Shown: positions 17,763-27,372, counted from the first letter of the stretch. The stretch: DNA of 64,000 bases from Thiomicrorhabdus sp965602805 (GCA_965602805.1 CBFCZK010000001.1:186001-250000), one strand, 5' to 3'. Numbers and translations: made by a program. Notes: a model not told the origin generated them from the sequence alone.

Positions 17763-19082
17763 ATGACAAAACGAAATATTGTAGTTGTCGGCACTCAATG
17801 GGGTGACGAAGGTAAAGGTAAGATTGTGGATCTGTTAACAGACAGAGTCGCAGCGGTTGTTCGTTTTCAAGGTGGGCACAATGCAGGTCATACTTTAGTC
17901 ATTGATGGCAAAAAGACCGTTTTGCATTTGATTCCTTCTGGTATCTTGCGTGAAGAAGTTGAATGTTTTATTGGTAATGGCGTTGTTTTAGCGCCAGACG
18001 CACTTGAAAAAGAGATGACTCAACTTGAAACTACTGGATTAAAAGTTCAACAGCGTCTTAAAATCAGTGACGCTTGCCCTTTAATCTTGGATTATCACGT
18101 TGCATTAGATGTTGCTCGTGAATTAGCGCGTGGTAATAAAGCAATCGGTACCACAGGACGTGGTATTGGTCCTGCTTACGAAGACAAAGTAGCGCGCCGC
18201 GGTTTACGTGCGGGTGACTTTAAAAACATGGTTCAGTTCAAGGAAAAGCTGGCTGAGACATTGGCTTACCACAACTTCATGATTGAACATTACTACAAAG
18301 CAGAGCCGGTTTCATTCGATGTGCTTTGGGAAAAGTGTGAACGTTATAGCAAGATGATTGTCCCGATGTTAGCGGATATTCCTAGTTTGATTGATACCTA
18401 CAATGCCGAAGGTAAAAACCTAATGTTTGAAGGTGCTCAAGGTGCCTTGCTGGATATTGACCACGGTACATATCCTTATGTAACGTCTTCAAATACCACA
18501 GCGGGTGGTGCTTCAGGTGGTGCAGGTATTGGTCCAAATAAATTAGATTATATTCTTGGGATTACTAAAGCTTACGCCACGCGTGTTGGTTCTGGTCCAT
18601 TTCCAACGGAATTAGATTATAACTGTGATACGGATGTTGGTGATCCAATTGGTAAACAATTGGGCAACCGTGGCCATGAGTTTGGTGCGACAACAGGGCG
18701 TCAACGCCGCTGTGGTTGGTTTGATGCGGTGGCTTTACGTCGTTCATCTCAAATCAATGGTCTGAGTGGTATGTGTCTGACTAAGTTAGATGTCATGGAT
18801 GAGTTAACAGAGATTAAGATTTGTGTCTCTTACACTCAAAATGGCAAAATTATCATGTTACCACCTGCGAGTGCTGACGAGTATGAGCTTTGTACTCCTA
18901 ACTATGTCACCATGCCTGGTTGGAATACCTCTACGGTTGGTACGGATTCTTTTGATGGATTGCCAATCGAAGCAAAAGAGTACATTCGCTTCCTAGAAAA
19001 AGAAGTCGGCGTGCCGGTTTCAATTCTATCAACGGGACCAGATCGTTCTGAAACTCTAGTGATTTCTGATCCGTTTGTTTAG
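17763..19082 (+). CDS. purA: adenylosuccinate synthetase
   Basis: Catalyses the GTP-dependent joining of IMP and aspartate, the first committed step to AMP. The P-loop GDEGKGK is at residues 14-20 and the catalytic GHNAGHT segment at about 39-45. The IMP-binding GTTGRGIGPAYEDK is near 130, and the Asp/GTP-binding ATTGRQRRCGWFDA is near 305. The length of 439 residues is normal. It ends the superoperon and converges on a receiver-domain gene across a strong symmetric terminator. Confidence 0.98.
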   Translation: MTKRNIVVVGTQWGDEGKGKIVDLLTDRVAAVVRFQGGHNAGHTLVIDGKKTVLHLIPSGILREEVECFIGNGVVLAPDALEKEMTQLETTGLKVQQRLKISDACPLILDYHVALDVARELARGNKAIGTTGRGIGPAYEDKVARRGLRAGDFKNMVQFKEKLAETLAYHNFMIEHYYKAEPVSFDVLWEKCERYSKMIVPMLADIPSLIDTYNAEGKNLMFEGAQGALLDIDHGTYPYVTSSNTTAGGASGGAGIGPNKLDYILGITKAYATRVGSGPFPTELDYNCDTDVGDPIGKQLGNRGHEFGATTGRQRRCGWFDAVALRRSSQINGLSGMCLTKLDVMDELTEIKICVSYTQNGKIIMLPPASADEYELCTPNYVTMPGWNTSTVGTDSFDGLPIEAKEYIRFLEKEVGVPVSILSTGPDRSETLVISDPFV

Positions 19083-19099
19083 TTCAAACTGAATTGATT

Positions 19100-19142
19100 G
19101 ACATAAAAAAAACCGAGTGTAAAAACTCGGTTTTTTTATGTC
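19100..19142. terminator. bidirectional terminator, GACAT-A7/8-CCGAGT family
   Basis: CCGAGT at 19113-19118 and ACTCGG at 19125-19130 form the GC stem. The symmetry continues through runs of A and T to GACAT (19100-19104) and ATGTC (19138-19142). Runs of T on both strands suit termination of both purA and the opposing receiver gene. The stem and outer GACAT/ATGTC arms recur at 43512-43550. Confidence 0.9.
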
Positions 19143-19236
19143 TGGAATTTAGAGTGCCACTAAAACGGGATTATTTACAGTGGAAATGATATTCACTCGA
19201 GGCTTATTATCCATTCAGGTTAGTTGCTCTGAATGC

Positions 19237-19596
19237 TTAGAGTGTAAGTTGCTGTAGAGTGTGGATTAACTTTATGGGGTCAAAAGGTTTAACAATCCAG
19301 CCGTTCGCGCCGAGTGCTTTGGCTTGCTCTTTAAGTTCTGGATCGGATTCGGTTATCAACATCAATGTTGGTGTCTCTTTTGAGTTTTTATGTTGGCGAA
19401 GTTTTTGTAAAAACTCTAAACCATCCATGACAGGCATCGTCACGTCAGAAATAATCACATCGAATGGCTGTTTTTCAATTGCATCCAGCCCCTCTTGACC
19501 ATTCTCTGCCAAGGTTAAGTCAAACTGTTCATGCAGCACTAAATACACTAATTTACGAATGGATGGCGCATCATCAACATAGAGTACTTTTTTCAT
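19237..19596 (-). CDS. CheY-like single-domain response regulator
   Basis: The 119-residue protein is a receiver domain with no output domain. The acidic pocket is Asp8-Asp9, the phospho-acceptor is Asp51 (in ISDVTMPVMDG), and Lys101 lies in the conserved IVKPFDP. I chose the ATG at 19596 because it places MKKVLYVDD at the N-terminus and has AAAGG upstream; a GTG seven codons earlier is possible but atypical. No histidine kinase or chemotaxis gene is near, so its partner is unknown. It is read toward purA. Confidence 0.88.
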   Translation of the reverse strand: MKKVLYVDDAPSIRKLVYLVLHEQFDLTLAENGQEGLDAIEKQPFDVIISDVTMPVMDGLEFLQKLRQHKNSKETPTLMLITESDPELKEQAKALGANGWIVKPFDPIKLIHTLQQLTL

Positions 19597-19810
19597 TAGA
19601 CCAACAGCCTTTAACACTCAAACTAGGTTTAAATTCTAGCGTAAATTTTGTAAAACTTTCTATATAAGTTTATATATATTTACTTATCAGCGATTAAATC
19701 GAATAAAGCGTGCCTAAAGTGCTTGAATTGGATGAAATAGGTGAAAGAAGGCGCTGACATTGGTATCATAGGCTCTATTTTTTACAGTTAATAAGAACAA
19801 AGGATTCATC

Positions 19811-21715
19811 ATGTTGCAAAGTATTCGTAATCACGCTCAGGGGTGGATTGCTTGGGTGATTGTCGGATTGATTATCTTAACCTTCGCGTTATTTGGTATT
19901 GATCAGTACGCTCGTGGCGATAAGGTTGTTGTCGTGGCCGAAGTGAATGGCGAAAACATTACAGGTAATGCTTTTTTAACCCTATACAATCGCCAAAAAA
20001 CGCGTCTGCAAGAGCAGTTTGGTGATCTGTATGATCAAGTGGTTAAAGATGAAGAGTTGCGTGAACAGGTTTTAGAATCTTTAGTTGAGTCAGAAGTGAT
20101 GCGCCAGTGGGCAAATGACAGTGGCATGATGATCAGCAATCAACAGTTGGCTTCTGCGATTCATTCAGCCAGTGTTTTTCAGCAAGATGGTGAGTTTTCA
20201 GAAAAGGTTTACGAAGAAGTCTTAATGCGTAATGGATTGAATATCGCCCGTTTTGAATACGAACAGCGTCAATTTCTTCTAGAAAACCAGTTCCGTGCAT
20301 TGATTGACGGTTCTAGTTTTGCAACGGCTTATGAAGTCAATCAGCTTGCCGAGTTACAAGGGCAAGAACGTGACGTCAGCTATTTACGTATTGATCAGCG
20401 CCCATTCTTAAAAACAGTTCAAGTATCAGATGAGCAAGTCCACACTGTCTATAAAGCTAATTTGACGGACTACGTTGAGGCAGAAAAAGTATCTGTAGAT
20501 TACATTGATTTGTCTCAAGCGGAAATTGCCAAGAGCATCACGGTGAATGATGAAATCATTGCCGCGTATTATGATGAAAATAAGTCAATGTTTACCTTGC
20601 CTGAGAAACGTCATGCAAAACATATATTGATCTCTGTAGAAGCAGATACGGCCGAAGCAGAAACCGCAGCGCAAGCTATTTTGAAGGAAGTTCAAGCTAA
20701 AATTGCGGCTGGTGAAGCATTTGACGAGTTGGCTAAAACCTATTCAAAAGATCCTGGTTCTGCGCCTTCAGGTGGTGATTTAGGTTCATTTGAACAAGGC
20801 ATGATGGTTCCTGAATTTGATGAAGCGGTTTTCTCTATGGAAATCGGTCAAGTCAGTGAGCCTGTTAAAACTGACTTCGGTTATCATTTGATTAAACTGG
20901 AAGGCATTGATGCGAAACAAGCTCAGGCGTTGGAGTTGGTGAAAGCGGAAGTGACTCAGCAATATAAGATGCAAGAAGCGGAACGTCAGTATTTTGATCT
21001 GTTAGAGCAACTTAATACCGTTGCCTATGAGCAAACGGACAGTTTAGAACCCGTCGCAGATGCGATTGGATTTAAAGTTCAAACATCTGAAATGTTCAGT
21101 CGTGATGGTGGGCCTGACGATATTTCATCCAATGGTAAAGTACAATTGGCGGCCTTCTCTCAAGACCTTTTAAAAGAACACCTAAACAGTGCTTCTATTG
21201 AATTATCTGCCAATCGTTCGGTGGTGATTCGAGTCAATCAGCATCAAGAAACGCGTCAGAAATCATTAGATGAAGTTTCAGCTGGCATTAAAGAGCAGTT
21301 GGTACGTGAAGCCGCGATTAAAGAAGCAGCGGCTTTAGGCGATTCTTTAATGGCTAAAGTTCAAGCCGGAGAGAATCCAGAGTCATTGATGCAAGATGGC
21401 GTCGAGTGGAACACTGCGGGTTGGGTTGCGCGTAATGCACAAACTTTACTGCCACAAATGGTAACGGAAGTATTCAAAGTGACCAAACCTGCTGAAGGTA
21501 AAGACGCTTGGGGTTCATTTCAGTTATCGACTGGTGACTCTGTATTACTCCGAGTTTCCGGCGTACGTGTTGCGGCCTTAGATGATGCGCAGAAAGCACC
21601 GCTTAAAGCGGCTTTCAGTGAGTTGTTTGCAAATGCTCAAAATGCAGCGCATTTGAAAGCACTTGTTGCGAAAGCAGAAGTGATTAAAAAGCCGGAGTAT
21701 GAAACAATTAAATAA
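19811..21715 (+). CDS. ppiD: periplasmic folding chaperone PpiD (SurA/PpiC type)
   Basis: Inner-membrane-anchored chaperone that acts on proteins leaving the Sec translocon. The N-terminus (MLQSIRNHAQGWIAWVIVGL) leads into one transmembrane helix at about residues 12-33. A SurA-like N-terminal chaperone domain follows (about 36-190). A PpiC-type parvulin domain lies at about 260-360, with the signature HAKHILIS, GGDLGSFEQGMMVPEFDEAVF and FGYHLIKLEG. The C-terminal region completes the usual 620-640 residues. It is monocistronic and ends 91 bases before a 40-base perfectly symmetric terminator. Confidence 0.95.
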   Translation: MLQSIRNHAQGWIAWVIVGLIILTFALFGIDQYARGDKVVVVAEVNGENITGNAFLTLYNRQKTRLQEQFGDLYDQVVKDEELREQVLESLVESEVMRQWANDSGMMISNQQLASAIHSASVFQQDGEFSEKVYEEVLMRNGLNIARFEYEQRQFLLENQFRALIDGSSFATAYEVNQLAELQGQERDVSYLRIDQRPFLKTVQVSDEQVHTVYKANLTDYVEAEKVSVDYIDLSQAEIAKSITVNDEIIAAYYDENKSMFTLPEKRHAKHILISVEADTAEAETAAQAILKEVQAKIAAGEAFDELAKTYSKDPGSAPSGGDLGSFEQGMMVPEFDEAVFSMEIGQVSEPVKTDFGYHLIKLEGIDAKQAQALELVKAEVTQQYKMQEAERQYFDLLEQLNTVAYEQTDSLEPVADAIGFKVQTSEMFSRDGGPDDISSNGKVQLAAFSQDLLKEHLNSASIELSANRSVVIRVNQHQETRQKSLDEVSAGIKEQLVREAAIKEAAALGDSLMAKVQAGENPESLMQDGVEWNTAGWVARNAQTLLPQMVTEVFKVTKPAEGKDAWGSFQLSTGDSVLLRVSGVRVAALDDAQKAPLKAAFSELFANAQNAAHLKALVAKAEVIKKPEYETIK

Positions 21716-21806
21716 TTTACCTTAATAACTTTTCTAGGCGGTTTCTTTTGTAATCGCCAGGGGGTTGTTGTTAAAGGTTGTTTTGAAACGATTGTTTTAA
21801 ACCCAC

Positions 21807-21846
21807 AAAAAACCCGATTGACCAGGCCTGGTCAATCGGGTTTTTT
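21807..21846. terminator. 40-base perfect palindrome terminator with ACCAGGCCTGGT core
   Basis: Every base from 21807 to 21826 is matched by its complement from 21827 to 21846, with no spacer. The centre is TTGACCAGGCCTGGTCAA, the outer stem is AACCCGA/TCGGGTT, and the ends are A6 and T6. The polarity suits termination of both ppiD and the opposing cupin gene. It is one member of the dispersed palindrome family. Confidence 0.9.
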
Positions 21847-21934
21847 ATTGCATAGAATAATGTAAAAGGCCGCTGAGAAGTCGTGTGAGCGTTATTTAGA
21901 TGAGTTCTAGAGTTATCTCGATGTTAACAGTGCG

Positions 21935-22207
21935 TTATCTAAACAGGTAGTGCTTGCGAATCGGACTGGAAATCTCCCAATAACAAGACATGCCTTGTGG
22001 GAAGGTCACTAAATCACCGGCTTTAATACTCACTGGCTCGCCACCCTTAGGAGTCACAATCACAGCACCTTCAAGAATATAGCAGACTTCTTCCATATCA
22101 TAGGTCCAAGGGAAGTCAGAGTTCTCTTTCTCCCAAATAGGCCAGTCGGCTGTGCCTAAGTTTTCTAAGATCTGTTGTGAAGGATTTGATTCTACAATAA
22201 TCTGCAT
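21935..22207 (-). CDS. small cupin-domain protein (DUF861 type)
   Basis: This 90-residue protein is a single beta-barrel cupin. Recognisable pieces are WTYDMEEVCYILEGAVIVTPKGGEPVSIKAGDLVTFPQGM, which gives the Glu and barrel turns of the (S)-ureidoglycine aminohydrolase-like/DUF861 cupins, and a conserved Trp (CYWEI). Of the usual metal ligands, Glu is present but the two-His pattern is not clear. The substrate is unknown. It is read in the same direction as hflD and starts 35 bases after the hflD stop, so it may share that transcript. Confidence 0.8.
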   Translation of the reverse strand: MQIIVESNPSQQILENLGTADWPIWEKENSDFPWTYDMEEVCYILEGAVIVTPKGGEPVSIKAGDLVTFPQGMSCYWEISSPIRKHYLFR

Positions 22208-22241
22208 AATGGGTTTCTCAATGAGTGCGGCATTTTAGATA

Positions 22242-22949
22242 TTAGTCTTTTTTAAATAAGCTAATCGGTTCGTTATCTTTGCGATTCGCTGTACCGTCGC
22301 TGTCATCCGTATCGCTGTTTTTTTGTTGCAGCGCTAATGCATCGTGCAAATACTTTTTGCGTGACCAAATAAGTCCCCAGCGAGAACCACCCACTTGATT
22401 CCACAGTAGGGCACTGCGAATTCCAGCCAAAAGCAGGGCACGAATTTTATTAGCGACTCTTGGATTTTGTAAATGGCCGTGTTGACCATTGACCATGACT
22501 TTAGGACGAACCGGGCTGACATTTTCACTGTAGGCGCGGGCAATCGCCGCGATAACGTTATCGTGCTCTTCACCAAAATGGGCTTGTTGGCTTTCAGCCG
22601 TTTCAAGAATATTTGCGACTTTCTCTAAAGGTTCGCCGAGTTCCAACAGTTTCTTTTGCAAAATAATGAGACTTAAAACATAACGGGTAATTTCAACATT
22701 ACGTGCTTGCAGTGCCTGCTCAGAAGTCATTTGTGCTAACAGCGTCTTAACGCCGACTTGAATATTGGCGACATCACCACCGTAGACTTCCAAGGTGTTT
22801 TTTGGATTGCTACAGAATAGGGACTGTATACAAGTATGATAAGCGGTCTCGTCGGCTTTACCGGTCGTTGCGAGATCGTAAACCAGTTGTGATGCTTGGT
22901 AGATACCAATAAGTGCCAAGGTGCGATCTTTTTGAGTGTATTCCGACAT
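22242..22949 (-). CDS. hflD: HflD-family lysogenisation regulator homologue
   Basis: The 235-residue protein matches HflD (YcfC). Features are the N-terminal DRTLALIGIYQASQLVYDLA helix and the C-terminal NKIRALLLAGIRSALLWNQVGGSRWGLIWSRKK segment typical of the family. In Escherichia coli HflD is a peripheral membrane protein that binds phage lambda CII; its normal cell role is unclear. The last 25 residues are charged and low in complexity. It lies 73 bases downstream of mnmA, the partner in the conserved mnmA-hflD pair. Confidence 0.93.
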   Translation of the reverse strand: MSEYTQKDRTLALIGIYQASQLVYDLATTGKADETAYHTCIQSLFCSNPKNTLEVYGGDVANIQVGVKTLLAQMTSEQALQARNVEITRYVLSLIILQKKLLELGEPLEKVANILETAESQQAHFGEEHDNVIAAIARAYSENVSPVRPKVMVNGQHGHLQNPRVANKIRALLLAGIRSALLWNQVGGSRWGLIWSRKKYLHDALALQQKNSDTDDSDGTANRKDNEPISLFKKD

Positions 22950-23014
22950 GCTGTCTAAACGCCTTTGAATTTAAATATTATGTTTTGATTTTATGTTTTA
23001 ATAGCTGTTTGCTA

Positions 23015-23033
23015 AACGCCAATTATTGGCGTT
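23015..23033. repeat. palindrome overlapping the mnmA stop codon
   Basis: AACGCCAAT at 23015-23023 mirrors ATTGGCGTT at 23025-23033 around one base, and the mnmA stop codon is inside it. It could form an RNA hairpin at the end of mnmA, but no U-tract follows. Confidence 0.45.
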
Positions 23034-24147
23034 CTTCAAGCGTGTGTAAGCGTTGGTCAATAATGCCGCCGCCTAGGCAGTCATCGCCTTGATAAAACAC
23101 CACAGATTGTCCTGGGGCAACCGCAGATTGTGGTTCATCAAATAAGACCACAATTTTGCCATCTTGGTTCTCAATAATCTGACAAGGTTGTTCTGCCTGA
23201 CGATAGCGAATCTTGGCTTTCAGCGGGGTGTTTAATGCAGGGCATTCACCCGAAACCCAGTCCAATGTATCCGCAATCAAAAGAGGGTGGAGTAATAAAG
23301 GGTGCTGACTGCCTTGTACGGCCACCAGGCGATTGTTTATTAAATCCTTGTCAGCCGCATACCAAGGATCATTACCCTGGCCATGACCACCGCCGACACC
23401 GAGCCCTTTACGCTGCCCAAGGGTGTGGTACATCAAACCGTCATGTTTACCAATCACATTGCCTTGGTCATCGACAATGTCGCCAGGTTGGGCAGGTAGG
23501 AACTTTTGCAAAAAGTCTTTAAATTTACGTTCACCAATAAAACAAATCCCGGTACTGTCTTTTTTATCATGCGTAATCAAGCCAGCATCTTCTGCCATTT
23601 GGCGAACCAAAGGTTTCTCTAACTCCCCGACAGGGAACAGAGATTTTTGTAATTGATGTTGCTGTAAAGTATATAAAAAGTAACTCTGGTCTTTGTTATT
23701 GTCTAAACCTTTGAGTAGGTGACAACGGCCATCTGCATCACGGCCAATACGTGCATAATGCCCTGTGGCGATATAGTCCGCGCCCAACTCCATTGCATGC
23801 TGTAAAAAGGCCTTAAACTTCACTTCTTTATTGCACAATATGTCCGGGTTAGGCGTTCTGCCAGTTTTGTATTCCGCTAAGAAATGCTCAAAAACATTGT
23901 CCCAATATTCGCCCGAGAAGTTTTCTATGTGCACCGGAATATCCAGCTTTTCAGCCACCATCATGGCATCTTTCAAATCTTCGGCAGCAGGGCAATAATC
24001 ATCGGTGTCATCGCCTTCCCAGTTTTTCATAAACAGGCCTTCAACATCGTAACCTTGTTGCTTGAGCAAAAGGGCTGCAACTGAAGAATCTACGCCGCCT
24101 GAAAGGCCGACAATGACTTTAATTTTTGAGTTATCGATGTTGTCCAT
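23023..24147 (-). CDS. mnmA: tRNA-specific 2-thiouridylase
   Basis: Introduces sulfur at C2 of the wobble uridine in tRNAs for Lys, Glu and Gln. The PP-loop SGGVDSS is at residues 16-22. The catalytic nucleophile Cys lies in PDILCNKEVKF near residue 105, and the persulfide Cys lies in DSTGICFIGER near residue 200. The C-terminal beta-barrel with QSAVAPGQSVVFY is complete. The length of 374 residues is normal. Confidence 0.97.
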   Translation of the reverse strand: MDNIDNSKIKVIVGLSGGVDSSVAALLLKQQGYDVEGLFMKNWEGDDTDDYCPAAEDLKDAMMVAEKLDIPVHIENFSGEYWDNVFEHFLAEYKTGRTPNPDILCNKEVKFKAFLQHAMELGADYIATGHYARIGRDADGRCHLLKGLDNNKDQSYFLYTLQQHQLQKSLFPVGELEKPLVRQMAEDAGLITHDKKDSTGICFIGERKFKDFLQKFLPAQPGDIVDDQGNVIGKHDGLMYHTLGQRKGLGVGGGHGQGNDPWYAADKDLINNRLVAVQGSQHPLLLHPLLIADTLDWVSGECPALNTPLKAKIRYRQAEQPCQIIENQDGKIVVLFDEPQSAVAPGQSVVFYQGDDCLGGGIIDQRLHTLEERQ

Positions 24148-24323
24148 AATGGAGAGAGAGCCTGAATTGTTGGTTAGAATGAGAATCAGATTATTTTAAC
24201 AGAGGCTTTAAAAACAACCTGTAATAATCTCGTTCTGCTATTGGGTTTGTTACTGGTGTTGAGTTTATCACTTGAAACTAAAACGATTAATAGGGATAAA
24301 TTGCCATGATTTCAAGTGTCTTG

Positions 24324-24881
24324 TTACTGGTCATGTAATAAGGAGGATTCACCCGGTTGCAGGTTGCCCAGTTTCCATTTTCCAATACGGACACGAATCA
24401 AACGTAATGTCGGAAAGCCCACCGCAGCGGTCATGCGACGTACCTGACGGTTCTTACCTTCGGTAATGGTCAATTCGATCCAACTGGTCGGAATGTTTTG
24501 GCGTTGACGAATCGGCGGGTTTCTGTCCCACAGGCGCATGGAGTGGCTCATCTTTTTACACTGAGCAGGCCGGGTCATGCCATCTTTGAGTTTGACGCCG
24601 GCTTGCAGTTGTTTAATCGCCTCCTTAGTGACATCGCCCTCAACTTGAGCCCAATAGGTTTTAGGCATTTTGTGCTCAGGATCTGCAATTTTATTTTGTA
24701 ACTTGCCGTCATTGGTCAACAGTAACAGGCCTTCACTGTCGCGATCTAAGCGACCTGCGGCATAAAATCCTTTATGCTCGATATAGCTGGCAAGGGTTTC
24801 GCGCTCGCCTGATTGCTCACTTTCATCGGTAAATTGGCAAAGCACATTAAAGGGCTTATTGAATAAAATTAAATCGCTCAT
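24324..24881 (-). CDS. rluE: 23S rRNA pseudouridine synthase, RluE-like
   Basis: RsuA/RluE-type pseudouridine synthase. The catalytic Asp is in GRLDRDSEGLLLLTNDG (about residues 39-55). The motif II/III region KTYWAQVEG and the C-terminal EGKNRQVRRMTAAVGFPTLRL are clear. It has no N-terminal S4 domain and, at 185 residues, matches the short RluE form that modifies 23S rRNA position 2457 in E. coli. It is divergent from icd across a 150-base gap. Confidence 0.88.
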   Translation of the reverse strand: MSDLILFNKPFNVLCQFTDESEQSGERETLASYIEHKGFYAAGRLDRDSEGLLLLTNDGKLQNKIADPEHKMPKTYWAQVEGDVTKEAIKQLQAGVKLKDGMTRPAQCKKMSHSMRLWDRNPPIRQRQNIPTSWIELTITEGKNRQVRRMTAAVGFPTLRLIRVRIGKWKLGNLQPGESSLLHDQ

Positions 24882-25030
24882 AAATTTGTGGCCTGTTGAA
24901 AGCAGTCGCTCTCTTATATTTTGTGTGTCAGTGCTGTAAAATGGCTCTCATTCTAACATTTTAAACTTTTACGATGCTGCCTCCGTGTGAATTAAACGGG
25001 TTGCAGTCAACAATCTCAATAGGAATTTCG

Positions 25031-27256
25031 ATGACTCAAAAATCTAAGATTATTTATACCCTAACGGATGAAGCGCCAGCATTGGCGACTTACTCTTTAT
25101 TACCGATTGTTGAAGTCTTTACTGCAGCGGCAGATGTTGCAGTTGAAACACGTGATATCTCTTTAGCTGGGCGCATTATCGCTAACTTTCCAGAGAGACT
25201 AACGGCAGAACAGAAAATCGGCGATGCGTTAACCGAGTTGGGTGAGATTGCGACAACCCCAGAAGCCAATATTGTTAAATTGCCAAACGTCAGTGCGTCT
25301 ATTCCACAACTAGAAGCGGCCATTGCAGAACTACAAGCCCACGGTTATGACATTCCTAACTATCCTGCTAATCCTGCAACGGATGAAGAAAAAGCCCAGA
25401 AAACCGCTTTCTCTAAAGTCTTGGGAAGTGCCGTAAATCCAGTATTACGTGAAGGTAACTCAGATCGTCGTGCTCCGCCTTCGGTGAAAGGCTACGCGCG
25501 TAAAAACCCACACTCAATGGGCGCTTGGAGTGCAGATTCACGTACCACTGTTGCAAGCATGACAGAAGGCGATTTCTACGGTTCTGAAAAGTCAGTCACT
25601 ATGACCGATGCAACCGCGTTCACCATTGAGTTTGTTGGTGCAGATGGTTCAAGCGAAGAGCTTAAAGGTTCAGCGCCGTTATTAGCCGGTGAAGTCATTG
25701 ATACTTCGGTGATGAGTCAGTCTGCTTTAACAAGCTTTTTAGACACGGCGATTAATGAAGCCAACACTCAGGACATCCTATTCTCAATTCACATGAAAGC
25801 CACCATGATGAAAGTCTCTGACCCAATTATCTTTGGTCAAGCGGTCATGGTGTTTTTTAAAGACGTCTTTGAAAAACATGCGACTACGTTTGCCAACTTA
25901 GGTGTGAACGCCAATAACGGTTTAGGCGATGTTTTAAACAAAATCGAAACTTTAGATGCCGAGCTTAAAGCGGAAATCGAAGCGGATATTCAAGCGGTTT
26001 ACGCAGCGCAACCGGATGTGGCAATGGTCGATTCCGATAAAGGCATCACCAACCTAAATGTACCAAGTGATGTGATTATCGATGCTTCTATGCCAGCGAT
26101 GATTCGTGCGTCGGGTCAAATGTGGAATAAAGACGGCAAGCAACAAGATACGCTTTGTGTGATTCCTGATCGTTGTTATGCAGGTGTGTTCCAAGAGACC
26201 ATCAATTTCTGTAAGCATTACGGCGCATTTGATCCAACCACAATGGGTTCTGTGCCTAACGTCGGTCTAATGGCGCAAAAAGCCGAAGAGTATGGTTCGC
26301 ATGATAAAACCTTCCAAATGACAGCCGCAGGAACGGTACGTGTTGTGGCAACTGGTGGTGATATTTTACTAGAACAGTCGGTTGAAGCCGGCGATATCTT
26401 CCGCATGTGTCAGGTCAAAGATGCACCGATTCAGGACTGGGTTAAATTAGCCGTTAATCGTGCCCGTGCAACGGGTCTACCAACCGTATTCTGGTTAGAT
26501 ACTAACCGTGCACACGATCATCAAATTATCGAGAAGGTAAATCATTACCTAAGTCACCACGATGTTACGGGTCTAGAAATTCACATTATGTCACCAGAAG
26601 AAGCCACTCGTTTCACGTTACGTCATGTTAAAGAAGGTAAAGATGTGATTTCGGTGACGGGTAATGTATTACGTGATTACCTAACGGATCTGTTCCCAAT
26701 TTTAGAATTAGGAACGTCTGCGAAAATGCTCTCTATTGTGCCATTAATGAATGGTGGTGGATTGTTTGAGACGGGTGCAGGTGGTTCAGCGCCGAAACAC
26801 GTTCAGCAACTACAATCCGAAAACCATTTACGTTGGGATTCATTAGGTGAATTCCTAGCGTTAGCGGTATCACTAGAGCATCTATCAGCCACGTTTAAAA
26901 TGCCGAAAGCGCAAGTATTAGCAACAGCCTTAGATGCAGGTACCGCTAAGTTCCTAGACAACGATAAATCACCTTCACGTAGAGTCGGTGAATTAGATAA
27001 CCGTGGAAGCCACTTCTATTTAGCCATGTATTGGGCAGAAGCCCTAGCAGCGCAAACAGATGATGCAGAGCTGAAAGCGCGTTTTGCACCCGTGGCAAAA
27101 GACTTAGCCGATAATGAAGCGACCATTGTGGCAGAGTTAAACGGCGCACAAGGCAGAGCCGTAGATTTGGGTGGTTATTACCAACTGAACCCAGAACTAG
27201 CGGCTAAAGCCATGCGTCCAAGTGACACTTTAAACGCGATTATTGAATCAGTTTAA
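25031..27256 (+). CDS. icd: isocitrate dehydrogenase, NADP-dependent monomeric type
   Basis: Oxidatively decarboxylates isocitrate to 2-oxoglutarate. The sequence belongs to the large monomeric IDH family of about 740 residues, not to the common dimeric form. Signs are KIIYTLTDEAPALATYSLLPI at the start, ETRDISLAGRIIA, the substrate-binding REGNSDRRAP at about residues 140-149, MGAWSADSRTTVA and GAGGSAPKHVQQ. I place the start at 25031, where the protein begins MTQKSK and AGGAA lies upstream; an in-frame ATG 57 bases earlier adds residues not seen in the family. It would feed the citric acid cycle together with the sdh operon. Confidence 0.96.
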   Translation: MTQKSKIIYTLTDEAPALATYSLLPIVEVFTAAADVAVETRDISLAGRIIANFPERLTAEQKIGDALTELGEIATTPEANIVKLPNVSASIPQLEAAIAELQAHGYDIPNYPANPATDEEKAQKTAFSKVLGSAVNPVLREGNSDRRAPPSVKGYARKNPHSMGAWSADSRTTVASMTEGDFYGSEKSVTMTDATAFTIEFVGADGSSEELKGSAPLLAGEVIDTSVMSQSALTSFLDTAINEANTQDILFSIHMKATMMKVSDPIIFGQAVMVFFKDVFEKHATTFANLGVNANNGLGDVLNKIETLDAELKAEIEADIQAVYAAQPDVAMVDSDKGITNLNVPSDVIIDASMPAMIRASGQMWNKDGKQQDTLCVIPDRCYAGVFQETINFCKHYGAFDPTTMGSVPNVGLMAQKAEEYGSHDKTFQMTAAGTVRVVATGGDILLEQSVEAGDIFRMCQVKDAPIQDWVKLAVNRARATGLPTVFWLDTNRAHDHQIIEKVNHYLSHHDVTGLEIHIMSPEEATRFTLRHVKEGKDVISVTGNVLRDYLTDLFPILELGTSAKMLSIVPLMNGGGLFETGAGGSAPKHVQQLQSENHLRWDSLGEFLALAVSLEHLSATFKMPKAQVLATALDAGTAKFLDNDKSPSRRVGELDNRGSHFYLAMYWAEALAAQTDDAELKARFAPVAKDLADNEATIVAELNGAQGRAVDLGGYYQLNPELAAKAMRPSDTLNAIIESV

Positions 27257-27324
27257 TTCGTATTTAAAACGTAATATAAAGCGCTTTAAAACCCGTTAAT
27301 AAGACTTTAACTGGGGTTTAAATT

Positions 27325-27372
27325 AAAAGCCCGCAAGAAGTTACCAGGCCTGGTAACTTCTTGCGGGCTTTT
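27325..27372. terminator. 48-base perfect palindrome terminator after icd, TTACC variant core
   Basis: Bases 27325-27348 are exactly complementary to 27349-27372 with no spacer. The outer stem is AAAAGCCCGCAAGAAG/CTTCTTGCGGGCTTTT and the centre is TTACCAGGCCTGGTAA. It shares its stem with the elements at 28847, 31726 and 35482 but carries TTACC/GGTAA where others have TGACC/GGTCA. The change is matched on both arms. It lies 68 bases after the icd stop with T-runs beyond. Confidence 0.9.

Noticed and set aside
23015..23033. Palindrome at the mnmA stop as a member of the dispersed family
   Set aside because: Its sequence (AACGCCAAT/ATTGGCGTT) is unrelated to ACCAGGCCTGGT and it seems a local hairpin.
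24974..25030. Upstream ATG adding 19 residues to isocitrate dehydrogenase
   Set aside because: The extra residues do not resemble the family N-terminus, and the ATG at 25031 has a proper AGGAA site.
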